64,000 nt of DNA from Poronia punctata (Eukaryota; Ascomycota; Sordariomycetes; Xylariales; Xylariaceae). The notes below the pieces were generated by a model that saw only the letters and a list, made by a program, of their open reading frames with translations, was not told where the DNA came from and searched no databases. Shown piece by piece: positions 25,901-39,300 of this stretch; position 1 is the stretch's first letter; the number at the start of each line of letters is the position of its first letter. Both the position numbers and the translations under genes were made by a program. Location: contig MU401613.1 in NCBI GenBank assembly GCA_022579005.1, positions 1-64,000 on the forward strand, written 5' to 3'.

Positions 25901-28150
25901 TGCGCTATAGACGAGCTGGTGATAGGCGCCCTTGTCGAAGAAGGTATCCTTATTGCACAGAGATACCGAAACTGAGAGATGGTCCTGAATCAGACCACGG
26001 AGAGGCTTCCCGGCAGTCGCTGAAAGATACTGATGATCTGTATCTGCTATCTTGAGCGCTTCCACGCGAGCGAGCTCATTCTGGGGGAAATGCATGTTCA
26101 TTTCATCACCGTCAAAATCTGCATTGTACGTATTGCAGTTCGCATAATGCATGCGAATCGTCTTCTCCCCGGGCAAAACTCTAGCCCGGTGGCCCATGAT
26201 GGAAGGCTTGTGAAGGGTAGGTTGGCGGTTCATCAGCACTACGTCCCCGTTCCCCAGGTGTCGGTGAACCTTCTTACCCCCCATGCCTGTATAGTTATGG
26301 CTACTCGGGGCCAGGAGTTGGTTCGCGAGCGCGACTCGGTCCTCAACCGACTTGTTCTTCAGATTGACGACCTGCCCGTTCTCGTTCTCAATGGCCGCGG
26401 CACCGGGCCACTTGTCTACGCCATTGATGACGGCCTGTTGCATTTCTCTGAAGTTGTGGCTCGTCACAGGCTCCGGGTATGTCAATTTTTTGGCGAAGAC
26501 CGGCGGCACACCGATCTCACTAGTCTCGATGTTGGGGTCGGGAGAGATGACACTGCGCGCGGCATAGTTTACACGTTTTCCCATCATGTTCTTTCTGAAC
26601 AGGCCTTCCTTCTTCTCTAGCTTCTGTTTGATGCCATCCTCGTTCCTCTTGCCGGCCGCACCACGGATAGGATTCCTATCGCGGTCGATCAACGAATTGA
26701 CGCTGTCCTGTAACTGAACACACGCTTCATACATCTCTGTAATCCCGTGTTTCCGCGCGGACACGGGCGCATCCGGGTTCGACCCTCGAGATATCTCCTT
26801 GTGTAGTTCGGCGATCCGGGCACAGGCGTTGAGAATCTGTTTGTAAAGAGAATTTTGCTGGGCTTCGGCTATGGCGCCGTCGCCCTGTTTGGCTTCTGGG
26901 CGGTACCTGTTCGGGGGTACGAGCACAGTCTGAAGGAAAAAGTTATCGGCGGGCAGCCTTTTACCGTTCGGCCTGGAGTTATAAACCAACGAGAGGATTT
27001 CTTGCTCTTTTTCGAACAATAGCTGTAGCCGGGCGTGGACTTCTGTCGAACTGACATACCGCTGGCTCGCCTTGTCATTATCCGGCTTCTTCCTGCTTTT
27101 GTTGGCGCCGGCACCGGCCATGACAACGTCGCCATTTTCGTCGAGCTCCTCCCCCGAACCTTCATCCTCCTCTTCGGTATCGTGGTCATCTTCGTCTTCT
27201 CCGTTGTCGCTTGACGGCAGGTCCACATCGGCAATGCCCTCGTCCGAATCGTAGTCGTGTTTTCTCTTGGCCGCCTCGGCTCTAGCTCGCTGCCTTATGA
27301 CCATAGCATCTTTTCGTTTATGTTTTCCCTGGGCCATCTTGGCCAGGTCTTTATTGCTGAGTGGCTTCTCGAAGATTTTGACGAATCGGTCCTTACGGAA
27401 ACTCGGAGAAATGGCACTGCACGTATTACAGACCCTGCCTTTTGTAATATCACGCAAAAAATCTTTGATAACCTGCCGCCGAGCTTCCGAGGCGCCTTCA
27501 TGTTTTCCATATCTGATATCAGAAGCTGCTATTTGGTGATTCCTCAACTCACGCTTTGTATATGTCTCTCTCATTCGTATAATCTTGTTGATTACAGCAT
27601 CCTTCTCATCGGAAGAATTATTGGCTTCTTCATCGTCCACTTCAATATCGGTTGAGTCTGGGCCGATATCGTCTAGATGGTTGGCAGCTTCAATCAGACC
27701 GACCTGAAGCAGACGAAGCTTGCAAGCGACAAGATTGAGGTCTGCCCTTCGCATGCGGAACCGAAAACAATATTGGCATTGGGCGCGCAATAGTCGGAGA
27801 ATTTGGTCTAGAAAGACGGGGTGATACACTGGGATAGGGAGCTCGATATGGCCCGCATGACCAGGACAATTTGGCGAGGGAAGATTACATGTCGTACATC
27901 TGAAGTAGGGACATAGTCCTTATTAACACCAGACACCAAATTTTGGAACTCAGGCAAGCAGCACGTACATAGAATCTCCCCAAGAGCCTAAAGCCGGGTC
28001 ATAAAGACCGGCTGGTATGGGGTTCAAAAGGCTATCGAACGTAGTTGGATTCTCGATCTTCTTGACGGAAATGGCCCTGATTTCGGCAGGTGTCAGGAAA
28101 TCAAAATCCACACTATCGATTGCGGACGATATAGGTTTGGAGATGTTCAT
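22907..28150 (-). CDS. rpa190: DNA-directed RNA polymerase I largest subunit (A190/RPA1)
   Basis: Predicted exons on the minus strand are 28150-27969 and 27899-22907, giving 1724 residues. The 69-nt intron (27968-27900) has a GTACGT donor, and joining restores the N-terminal zinc motif (Cys62, Cys65, Cys72, His75; CTTC...NCPGH). The protein is the catalytic largest subunit of RNA polymerase I, which makes the large rRNA precursor in the nucleolus. The invariant metal-binding loop NADFDGDEMNMHFPQ lies near residue 653. The bridge-helix/trigger-loop region and the conserved VGEPSTQMTLNTFH follow downstream. Two acidic low-complexity inserts, near 275-320 and near 1400-1480, are typical of Pol I rather than Pol II or III, and the Pol II heptad tail is absent. 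Length matches the family (about 1660-1750). It is divergent from prp3 across 703 bp. Confidence 0.95.
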
Positions 28151-28853
28151 GGTGTTGCGATTGACAACCCTCCCTTAAGAATCCTCGTAGTAAAAAATAA
28201 ATTCTCAATGAGAAAACGTGCAATAGTTGTATCAAATATCGTCTTCAAGAGGGACCTGGCGGTTCTCCGACAATCGCGAACATAGTTGGATGTTTGTCGG
28301 TGGTGGGGTGGTTGCCGCGCGTGGAAAATTGAAGCTCGACTTTTTGGCGGCATCGAGTGGCAGAAAAGACGAAGTGTACCCACCGAGCTCAATTTCCTAA
28401 CCCCTAACGGCTCAGTCACTAACCTAACTCGGTACCTGAGACGCTAGGCGATAGGTAAGTGTACATTAGCCACGCTGTTGCCGGCTATTGTTGGTAGTAC
28501 CTACCTACATGTAGGTACTCGTATGTGTACAAGTACAAGTAGTTACGGCATAGGTACATGTATACATTATGTAATAATCTTCCCACGCACCTTTAACCCA
28601 CCCAAATCGGTCAACAACCAGTTGGCCGTCACCAGTGAACTCATCCTTAGTAACACATCACTGAGCGCTGGATCACGGCCTGACAGCAGCCGTCTCAAAG
28701 CCCAATCGAGACAAACCATCACAAGCAATGACCCTAGGTCGAAAACTGTACGGACAACCACTATTCTGGCGTTGATATTGTCCCTAATCCCTCCATCCAC
28801 ACACCACCTTTTTGTGTCCACCAACATCAGTCATCCCAGCAGCACCATTGGCC
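28151..28853. promoter_or_regulatory. Shared divergent promoter region of rpa190 and prp3
   Basis: These 703 bp separate the two start codons and must contain both promoters. A cluster of TACCTACC, TACATGTA and GTACAAGTA words lies at 28497-28565. I cannot assign a specific factor site. Confidence 0.6.
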
Positions 28854-30475
28854 ATGGACAGACGTGGTTCTCCTGGTCTCGCGCCGCGCAACGATAGCAC
28901 GTCGCGCATACAAAAACCCGAGACGGCCGTAGACAAAGCAGCCAAGCTCGCTGCACTCAAGGCCCGTGTCTCTGCGGCCATTGGATCTAGCAAAGCGAAA
29001 GGAGGCTTGAATGTTGGCCTTCACCCTGCCCTCGAGGGCCTTGGACAGTGGAAGCCGAGCTCCAGAACCGGCGAGGCGAGGCCCAGCTCATCCAAGACAG
29101 TCACCGGCGGGATTGATGCTCCCGCTCCCGCTTCCACATACGCCAATACACTGCCTGCCAGACAACGCAAAGCTCTCGACCTGACAGGTCCTCCCCCCGA
29201 CGAGATCAAGAACAATCCTTATTACGATGCTAATATCGGCACACCCGCTGCCAAACCGCGCCAGTCACGCCAGCTCATCTTCAACCAGAAGGGCAAATAC
29301 ATCCAGCAAGCCAACGCCCTACGCCGACAGGCGGCTCTCGAGGCTCTAAAGAAGAAAATTGCGGCTCAGACCCGCAAGGCCGGTATAGACGAAGACATCG
29401 ATGTGGAGAAGAACTACGTGGTCGAAGCGCCCCCTGACATCGAGTGGTGGGACGAAGGCCTTGTTGATGGAAAAGATTATAGCGATATCGACAATCCCCT
29501 TGGTCTAAAGATTGACACGGAAGATACCATTGTTACTAGCTATGTACAACACCCCGTCGCCATCGAGCCGCCTCAAGACCGCCATATACCGGCCCCTAAA
29601 CCCATGTACCTCACCTCGACTGAGCAGGCCAAGCTACGGCGCCAGCGTCGCATGGCCGACCTGAAGGAGGAGCAAGCCAAGATCCGGTGTAAGTACTGCG
29701 CGCATCCCCGTCTCCTCTCGCGATCGGGATAACCGGAATGATTATCATTTGTTCTCGGTCCCCATCTTGCTATAGCGATCTTACTAACCTCGTCTGCACC
29801 CGTATAGTGGGCCTGGTCCCCGCACCGCCGCCGAAAATCAAGAAGGGTAATCTTATGCGAGTATTGGGTGAAGAGGCCGTTAAAGACCCCACCGCCGTCG
29901 AGGCCCGAGTAAACCGAGAAATTGCCGATCGGCACGCGAAGCATATAGAGACCAACGAAGAGAGGAGGCTGACGAAGGAACAAAGACACGAGAAGCTGGC
30001 GAGGAATCAAGAGAAAGACCTAGCCAAAGGCGTACACATGCTAGTTTTCAAGATAAATACACTGGCCAATGGGCAGCATCGGTTCAAGATCAGCAAGAAT
30101 GCGGAACAGCATAACCTCAAGGGGCTAGTTATCATGCATCCCAAGCAGAATCTCGTCATTGTCGAAGGCGGCGAGCATAGCATCAACCAGTACAAGAAGC
30201 TCATGCTCAACCGGATTGACTGGGCCGAAAACGCACCACCCAGGGACAAGAGTAGCCATTATGAGAGCTTGAAAGACTGGCTACGGGCCGAGGACGAGAA
30301 GGGGGAACTAAAGGACCTGACATTGAACAAATGTCAACTATTGTTCGAAGGCGAAGTCAAGTCACAATTTCACACGTTCAAGTCACGTGTCTGTGAGACA
30401 GATGCCGATGCTCGACAGGTGCTATCGAGGGCAAAGTTAGAAAGCTTTTGGAATACGGCAAAGTCAAGGACTTAG
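28854..30475 (+). CDS. prp3: U4/U6 small nuclear ribonucleoprotein Prp3
   Basis: Predicted exons 28854-29688 and 29808-30475 give 500 residues. The 119-nt intron has a GTAAGT donor and an actaac branch site, and the junction reads KIRLGLVPAPPPKIKKGNLMRVL, the conserved core of the PRP3 domain. Prp3 binds U4/U6 snRNA in the U4/U6.U5 tri-snRNP and is needed for splicing in the nucleus. The PRP3 domain runs from roughly residue 120 to 330. The C-terminal DUF1115 domain follows (about 345-490), with HNLKGLVIMHPKQNLVIVEGG and NRIDW visible. The ATG at 28854 is the first in frame; the frame is open for only 14 codons upstream without a Met. The N-terminal PWI-type extension of animal orthologues is not evident. 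The gene ends 257 bp from the converging rad3 gene. Confidence 0.93.
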
Positions 30476-30732
30476 TTTGATTGTCGATGGAAGCTATCCA
30501 TGTGTGTATTTAAAAGATATGTGCCCGACCTCGGCCGTGATACGGCACAAGACAGGAGAGCACCAACAGGCGCGGTTGCAAATGCATTTGAGCTTCCTTT
30601 TATTTGCCCTTTCAAATTGCCCCTTTGATCCTTCATTCTGACCTGACGCCCCTCTATTGACTATACGTCAAGCCGCTTCGCCAGTAACGAAGCGCTTTCT
30701 AACAGACGATCTGCTCAACCAGAAGGCATGGT

Positions 30733-33197
30733 TCAGGGGCCATCAAGCTGCATCATGCCCTCGTCGAGGTCTTCGTCGTCCATGTCAAAATCCTCATCGT
30801 ATGACTGTTCTGCCTGGGCTCTACGCATCGCCTCTATCAGCGCATCGTCGTCCTGCTTTTGCAGCTCCTTAATCCTCTCCTCGTCCACCTTCTGTTGATG
30901 GGCCTTGAGATCTCCCAGGCTCCACATGCTGATGCCTTCTTGGTCCTTCGACTTGAAGGGCCGCGCCATTTCTCTCAGGAAGCGCTGAGCTGTGATAACA
31001 GCCATGTCGGTGCTGAGATTGCCGTCTACCTCGTGCATGGCCTGATTGATCCATTTAGGCAGCTGCAGTCGTTTCTTCTGGAAGCGCCGGTCAGCCAAGA
31101 CCATGATCCCATAATCGTCTTTGCCCCTGAGCACGCGGCCGAGGCATTGCGCAGCGTGTCGCATAGCGTCAAACGATAGGAAGTCGTTCTCGCGAATGCG
31201 GTACGTCTCGCGCAAAAACTCCAGTCTTGCCCTGAGTATACGTGATTCTGTGTATTGGAACGGGACGCCGATACACAGGACAGTTCGCCCGTATTGATGA
31301 TCGAAATCTATCCCCTCCGACACCTTGCCACGGGCAACACAGAGCAAGACGGCACCCCTTCCATTACAGCACGCCGTGCGGTACGTTTCGAGCGCCAGGG
31401 ACGTTTCCTGCGCGTCGGGCGTCTCCACCAGGATGAGCTTGTATTTCCACACTTCGTCCAAGATGCCCATGCCTTGCCACATGCTGATAATAGATTCCAT
31501 ATAGAGATATGAGGGGAAGAAAACGACCATGCCGTCAGGTGTGATTCTGGCGAATTCGGTCAAGAGGTTTCCATAGTTGCGCACTACACTGGGTTCGTTT
31601 CGGACTTGAAAACTAGTCGAGACCGGTGCCTGGTCACTACCGCGCGTAACGATCATGGGCAAGAATGACCGCCTCGCCAATGTCATAGTGTATGATTCCT
31701 GTATAACGGTGGAAAATCCGAGCATCTTGGGATACATCTCCAAGGGCGACATAGTGCCTGAAGTGATGATAACAGAGGAGAACCGATCAAACACGGGCTT
31801 GATGGCTATGGCTGCGTCGAGACAGGTGAAATGAAGAACAGGGTTGGGCACCTCGGCCGTGTCCGATTCGAACGGCTCTAGAATTAGGAGGAATCCCTTC
31901 TCGTATGTGGCTACCAACGTGGCAAAAGTTGCAACTTCTTGAAGAGGTTGGTAGTCTTCTATGTTGGTCAGCTCGAGCGTTCTAACGAGAGACGTCAGTC
32001 TCTCTGCGCAGAAGCGCAGTGGCTTCTTCTCGATAAACGTGTGCTCCTTCAAGTGGGATAAAAATGACGGCGGTGTCTCCGATATGACCTGGCGGACCTG
32101 CATGCGTGTTTTGAGGTATTCGATGAACCTTTTCAAGAAGGCGGTGAAGTGCTCCGCCCTCCGGATATTGCCGGGCACGGCCTCCTTGAGAAGGTCGTCC
32201 GGCAAGGCCGGATTGGCCATGAACGCATCTTCTTGGCGGGCCTCGTCTGCTTCACGAAGGCCTTCGACCAGTTTCTGGTACTCATTTTCCAGCTGTTCTC
32301 TGTCCGTCTCCTTCATCTCGGCGATCTTCCGCTCCAAATTCACGGCACCCCGTGTGGCCTTGCGCAGGGAATCTTCGGTGATGTCGGTGCTGAGAGATTC
32401 AATACACACATTGTCAATGTTATGTGCCTCGTCAAACACAACGATACAGTCTTTGGAGAAGTCTTTGGAGACGCGCTCGGCTATCTTAGGATCTAGAAGA
32501 TAATGGTACGAATAGATGATGACATTGCAATATTGCATCTGCGGAGTGTCCAAACATGTGAGCTTTAGAATAGAGGAGTGGTCGGTATCGTATAACGAGG
32601 ACTTACCATTCGCCTGGCAGTAAAGTAGGGGCATTGCTTGTGCTGCTCTCCGTATCTTAGCAAGCCATCGAGTGTCCACACGCCGTTAGGGATGAGACTG
32701 TGCGGCTCGAGAAGGTCAAGGTTGTCATGGTATATGCAGGTGTCGATGTTTTCTCCTTTTTCTTTCTTTTCCTTGACAAACCCGGCCGTCAAACTCCGAC
32801 AGCGAGCATCGACAACGGCGCCACTCTTCTCCCGCTTTACAGAAGGGTGAAGGCACAGGTTCTTGCGGCTAGTCAGGCCGAGACCTCGGAATTCTTCAAC
32901 ATGTCCCAACTCATCGGCACGAAATTTCATTAATGCCTTGAGCTCGGCTAGAGCCTTTTCAATCTCGGACATGGTACGAGAACAATATATCAACTTGCGG
33001 TGTTCTGGAAAGTGTTGCTGATAGGCTACGATAAGAGATAACAGAGAGACGGTCTTGCCAGTGCCTGAAGGCATCTCGAGGACACAGTGACCTCCTGCGT
33101 CGAGGGTGCGCTTGAGATCGCACATGTAAGCATACTGCTCGGGGTATATTCGAGGATATGGGAAGAGCACGGGGAGGTCGTCTATGAAGAACTTCAT
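30733..33197 (-). CDS. rad3: TFIIH ATP-dependent 5'-3' DNA helicase Rad3/XPD
   Basis: Predicted exons on the minus strand are 33197-32607 and 32538-30733, giving 798 residues. The 68-nt intron (32606-32539) has a GTAAGT donor, and the join reads PYFTARRM-MQYCNVIIYS, matching the family exactly. Rad3 unwinds DNA in nucleotide excision repair and is a structural part of the transcription factor TFIIH. Visible features are the Walker A motif SGTGKT (residues 44-49), the four iron-sulphur cysteines C115, C133, C154 and C189, and the DEAH box at 233-236. The C-terminal helicase half follows (ARGKVSEGIDF, QCLGRVLRGKDDYG), then an acidic tail. The ATG at 33197 gives the canonical start MKFFIDDLPVLFPYPRIYPEQ; the frame upstream begins with a GTG and is not used. 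No key residue is missing. Confidence 0.96.
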
Positions 33198-33904
33198 TTT
33201 CACGACTACCTGTCTTCAGATGCTGCTTGCCGTGTTAACGATGCTCAACCCTAGCTTTTTTGATTTTCTTCCGTTTACTTTTCTATTGTTGTCCAACAAA
33301 CTGGCAACGTGTCGCGCTTGATCGAATGTAAAGTGCTGTTGAGTTGGGCCGTAGGCAAGAATATTGGGTTCCAGATATTTTCTAGTCCACTAGAGATCCC
33401 AAGAGGCCTAGCTGACATGCGTTATCGATGGCTCAGCGTATTCCACCCGCCGCCCATTCACCGTACGTTACTGTGCGTATTCAAGCTACCGGTAAACCAG
33501 TTGCTCGGTTTCCTCCAGTTTGAAGCAAAAAGCTTTCCCAGGCTGGTGCCACAAGCCCAAACCTCTTCTATGTCGTGCGCACTTCGAGGTCTTGGCTACT
33601 TGGCCACGAAAGCGTAGGCGGCCCGGGGAAAAAATATGTTCGGAGGTAAATCGATATTTGAGAAGATCAACCTAAAGCGTCCCTGGTCACGTTGTTTTAC
33701 ACTGAGTCATTATATTTCAGTTTCTATCTGATGAATCAGCCATAACGCCCCGCAAGGTAACATGAACGAAAAAGTTTATGGTATACTGGTGATAAATGAT
33801 GGTGGTCAGGGTGATGAGAATTGTGGAGGTTGAGGTAGGTAATCTCTGTTAGAACATAGGTGGATAGCGAATGTAAAAGGGATTATATACAGCATTGCTA
33901 GGGG
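33198..33904. other. rad3 5' region up to the edge of the AT-rich block
   Basis: About 700 bp of ordinary composition holding the rad3 promoter. A 102-codon open frame on the plus strand (33309-33617) has no recognisable features and I do not call it. Composition drops abruptly to AT-rich at about 33905. Confidence 0.55.
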
Positions 33905-35503
33905 GGCAAGGTTTAAGTAGCTAATGTTAAAACTTAACAATATATTTAAAACGTATAATTATATTTTTATAATGCAGAAAAAAGGATTATATTTTTATTG
34001 TAAATTTTTCTTATATTAAATAAGTAAAGAGAAACCTTTTATAAAACCCCTTTTTAATAGTAGTTTTTATTTTAAGTATATTTTTATTATATAAATATTA
34101 TATAAACTTTAGTTGTTTTATAACTTATTAGTTTTAATATAGTTTTTTAAAATAAACTAATTTATTAAGCTATTTTATTATTAAAATTAAAGCTTTTAAA
34201 TAATATTATTAAATACTTTATAATTTTAAATATAATCTTTTTATCTTTTTTATTTAATTTTCTTTTTTTATATTTTTATAGTAACTAGTTAACTTGCTAT
34301 AAAAAGCTTAACTACTTTTTATATATTAATAACTTTATAAAACTAGCTAGTATTATTAAAAATATAAATATATAAACTATATAAAGAATTTTATTAATTA
34401 CTTTTTAATATAATTAATAATTATATATATTAATATACTATTTCTTTCTTTATAATATAGCAATATTTTATTAACTAATTTAATTATTTATTAGTTATTA
34501 TATTAAATAATACTATATTTAATTTTTAAATTATTATAAAGCTAATAAACAAACTAAGTAATAAATATATATTTTTTATAACTTAAACTAATATAAAAAG
34601 CTTTATTTTAATAAATTAAATAGTAACTATATTTTATTTATTAGCTTGCTAATATATAAAACTTTTTAAAAAAGGTATAATATAAGCTTATAAGTTTTTT
34701 TAGTTAATATTATTATTATTAGTAAATAATAAATTATGTATTATATTAAAAATAGGTTTTTATTATCTTATAAAGTAAAAGATTAATTTATATAAAACTA
34801 GTTTAATATTTAGTTAATAATAGCTTAGTATATAAATAAATAAAAGGTTATTATTAACTTATAAAAGCTATAAAGTAATAAAAGCTATATTAAGTTTAAT
34901 AATAACTAAAATATATATAATAAATTTAACTTTTTATAATAATAATAAACTTTTTTAAGTAGTAGTTTTATTATAAAAAGCAGTTTAATACACTTTATTA
35001 AAATAAAAAGCGTTTTATTAAAAAAGTGACTTAATATATATATATTTTAAAAACATTTAAACTAAAATAGTAAAATTCGCTTTTATTAATAATTTTAACT
35101 AATCTTTATATATAAAAACTATTTTAAATTATAGCTTTTTTTTAATTAATATTATTTTCTTAATTACTTAATATTTTAAAAAGCCTTAGCATTAGTTTAC
35201 CTAAAATATAATTATAATATATTAATTAATAGTACTATATTAACTTAATTAATTAAAAGAAAAAAAGGTAGTTAAAAAACTACTTATATTAAGTTTATAT
35301 AGCTATAAAGGTATAAAATTTTCTTTATACTTATTAAAAATAAAAATAAAATATAAACTTATTATATATTTACTATATAAAAAATATATATACTTTATAT
35401 ATTAATTATATACTAAGTATATACTATATATATAGTTATAATTAGATTATATATACTTATTTTTTATATTATTACTTTATTAAAAATATAATATAAGTTA
35501 AAT

Positions 35504-35602
35504 NNNNNNNNNNNNNNNNNNNNNNNNNNNNNNNNNNNNNNNNNNNNNNNNNNNNNNNNNNNNNNNNNNNNNNNNNNNNNNNNNNNNNNNNNNNNNNNNN
35601 NN
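35504..35602. other. Assembly gap (99 N)
   Basis: Unknown sequence of 99 N in the AT-rich block, directly beside a 9-bp satellite. The repeat probably stopped assembly, so the real gap length may differ. Confidence 0.95.
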
Positions 35603-35707
35603 ATAATATACTTAATATACTTAATATACTTAATATACTTAATATACTTAATATACTTAATATACTTAATATACTTAATATACTTAATATACTTAATATA
35701 CTTAATA
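35603..35707. repeat. 9-bp satellite (atacttaat)n
   Basis: About eleven near-perfect tandem copies of a 9-base AT unit running from the gap edge to about 35707. The array probably extends into the gap. Its regularity contrasts with the decayed surroundings, suggesting expansion after RIP. Confidence 0.85.
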
Positions 35708-36096
35708 AGCTAAAAGTATTATAAAAGATTTAATACTTATTATTATTTAACTATATTATTATTTTATTTTATTTTTATTTTTATTTTCTAGGTAATTTAT
35801 TACTATTTAATTTTTATTTATAATTAACTTATTATATATTTATAAACTTATAAATAGTTTATATAAAGTTTGTTTCTTTTAATATAAAGCTATTTTAAAC
35901 GCTATAGTATATATAGAAAAATTTATAAAAAGTGTTTTTAAATAAATATATATTAAAACATTTAATTTATTAAATATATAGTAGCTTTGTTTATTTTAAC
36001 TTATAAGCTTTTAAAAAGCTATATACTAATCTTTATATTAAAAACACCTTTTAACTATTTAGCTTAACTGCTTAATAGCGCTATTTTAAGCTTAAG

Positions 36097-36341
36097 TATT
36101 ATAATTGGGTTATAAAGAAAGCAAGGCTTTTAAAGGTAACTTAATCTATTACTAAAAATCTTAAGGTAAAGAGAAAAAAAAAGAAAAGCTTTTAAATATT
36201 TTTTATATGTGCAAACTTATATGTGCACTAAAAGGTAGGTTTGCAGCTGTTTATAAGTATAGGCCTTAGTATTTATTGTTTAAAAAAGGTAATAGCTATA
36301 AGCTACTTATTAGTTATATAGCTATTAACTTATTTATAACT
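36097..36341. repeat. Left LTR of the 6.8-kb retrotransposon
   Basis: A 245-bp terminal repeat beginning TATTATAA, which is TGTTGCAA in the less mutated solo copy at 52627, and ending ATAACT. It is preceded by the TTAAG target duplication. It keeps more G than the right LTR, so the two ends were not mutated equally. Confidence 0.85.
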
Positions 36342-39300
36342 ATTTTTTTTTAAAAAAATAACTTATTTTAAAATATAACCTAGTTTTAAACTAAAGGACT
36401 TTAGTGTTTAATTAGCTGCTTTTTAGCTAAAAGAAAATTGCTTTAAATATTTACTATTTATTATTATAGTTTAAGCCCTTATATTATTACGTTATAATAT
36501 TAGTTTTTTTATAATTAATTATACTAATTAACTATATAAAGTAGTTTTTTATTACGCATTTTTTTATACGTTTTTTATTTTGCTTTTATTATAGCTTTAT
36601 TTTTATTTTTATAGGCTTTATTAAATTTATTATGTTTAATAGCTTTTAACTACTTTTATAAGCAAACTAGCAATTTAATTATTTTAAAGTGTTGTTTATA
36701 AAATTGCTTTAGCATTTTTACGCTATTTTTAAAGTTTTTTATATAGTACTATTTTTTATTTATATTTTACTTTTTTTAGTTTACTTTATATTATAATTTA
36801 TTATAGTATAGTTTTAAAGTATATATTTTTTAACTATAAACTCCTTTTTGCTAGCTAGCTTAATTATTTTGCTTTTAAAGTTTTTAAACTTTTAGCTTAA
36901 TAGTAAGTTATTAAAATACTTTTAAAGTTTATTAGTATAGTATTTATTAGTTGCTTACTATAATAATAGTACTTTAAAAATATATATATTATTGTTTTGC
37001 TTTAAAATATAAAATTTTTATTAAGTTATTAAGTAATTTAGCTTATTAAAAAGTTAGCTAGTTTATTATAACTATTATTTTTTAAAAATAAAAATATAGT
37101 TTTTTTATTAAAGTTAAAGTTTTTATAGCTTTTATTAGCTTGCGCTATTATATATTTTTACGTTTATTATAAGTATTTTTTTGCTATATTAATATATTTT
37201 TTAATTTTTTATACCTTGTTTTAAGTGTTGTTATATAGTTAGTATTTTTTATAAAGCAAGTTTACTATTTTTTTTTAGCAGTTTTATTTTTTTAGTTAAA
37301 GTAAAATAGTATTAAAAATCTTATTTTTACTTTATAAAAAGAAAATTTTATAAACTTATAAAAAATTGTAGCTTATATATAGTTTATAGCTAAAATTTGC
37401 TTTAATTAGTTATTTTAATAGTAGTTAATATATAAGTATAGTTATTAATTTAAATATTTATTTATAATTTTTGCTTATTTTATTATTTTATAGTAACTTG
37501 CTAATATTAAAGTTTAAATAATACTTAGTATTTTACTTAGTTTATTTATAAATACTAAAATAAACTATAGTTTTTAATTAAAAATAACTATAGCAAGTAA
37601 TTTAAAAACTTTAAAAAGCCTTTTATAGTATATTTACACTGCTTATTTTATTATAACCTTAGTAGTATAAAAGATTATTTAAGCTTTTTTACTTAACTTA
37701 TTTACTATAACTAATATAATATTATAGCTATGTTTATTTTTAAGCATTTATTTAAAATTAATTATAAAGTAGCGCTATATATGTTTTAGTACTAATAGTA
37801 GTATTACCTTTTTTAAAGTTTTATTTTTTAGCACTTTTGCTAAGCAGCATTTTAAGCAGTTTGCTACGTATTTATTATAATTATTTTTTAGCTTAAGCTA
37901 CTAATACTATTTTATAATTAGCTATTAAGTTTTTTATTTTTTAAAATGCGTTATAAGCATTTATTTATATACTTTTATAATAAGCTTTATTTATAAGCAT
38001 AATATATTTAAAACTATTAACTATTTTTAATATATAGTTAATTTACTTTATATAGTTTATAAGTTTTTAACTTTATTAGCTAAAGCTTATGCTTTTTATT
38101 AATACATTTATATTTTTAAGTTATTTTAGTTTTTATAAAATATTTTATTAATTAATTAAAAGCTTAATAAGTTTAAGTTTAATAATAATAAGTTTTTTAC
38201 TTTTTTTAAAGTTAAAATGTTAATATTTTAGTTTATATTTTATTTATTTATTTTATTATAAACTATAAGGTTATAAGTTTAAAAAATATAGCATAGCGCT
38301 ATAGTTTTTTTTTTTACTTTTTATAATATTATATTTTTTTATTTTTTAAATAATATATTAGCTATAATGTTTTTTTAATTTATATATAATTATAAAGTTA
38401 TATTTAGCTAGTAAAGTAAACTATTATACTTATTATAAGTTAAAATATTACTTTATACTAAAATATTTTAAAGCTTTATAGTTAATAATAACTAAAAATA
38501 GTTTTTTTTTAATAGCTAACTAATTTAGTATGCTATTTTTTTAATTTTAGCACTATAGCTAGTATTTTTTTATTATAAATATTATAGTTTAGCTTTACGC
38601 TTTTTATAGTTTTTTTAAAAAAAGCTACTAAATATTATTTATTATTTATATATAATTAAAACAAAACTTTTATAGCTACTTTATTAAATATATTAGTTTT
38701 TACTTTTATAAAAAAGTTGTAGTTATAATGTTATAAAAAAAGCGTTAAAATAAAGGTTTTTTTTGTTTTTAAAATGCTTTTTTATACTTATTATATTATA
38801 AAAAAAAGTATTATAAAAAGTTAATACTATAAGCAGTTTTGCTTTTTTGCTATATTTATAAATAAACTTTTAGTAAAAGTTTTAAAAGCTTAAAAATAAT
38901 TAAACTTTTTTTATTATAATAAGTATAGCTTAATTTTAAACTACTTTAATTTTAGTAAAGTTAACGCTAATATTACTTAAACTTATTATATACTTAAAAA
39001 ACTTAGTTTATATAATATAAAATTTTAACTTTTTTAAGTTTGCTTTTAGCTTTGCGTTTCTAAGCTATTATAGCACTTTTTTTATATATTTTTAATATTT
39101 TTTATAGTATTAAAATATATTAAAATATTGTTTATATATATATAATAAAAGTAGTTTAAGTAATTAAATAGCATATTGTTAATATATTTTTAAAACATAA
39201 AAAAGCTATTAATTAGTTTAAATAGCAATACTTTTTATTAGTAAGCTTTATATTATATTTAAAACATAATAAGGTTTTTTATTTTTGCTACTATTTAAAT

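Noticed and set aside
33309..33617. 102-codon plus-strand frame in the rad3 promoter
   Set aside because: No recognisable domain, and it overlaps the region that must hold the rad3 promoter.
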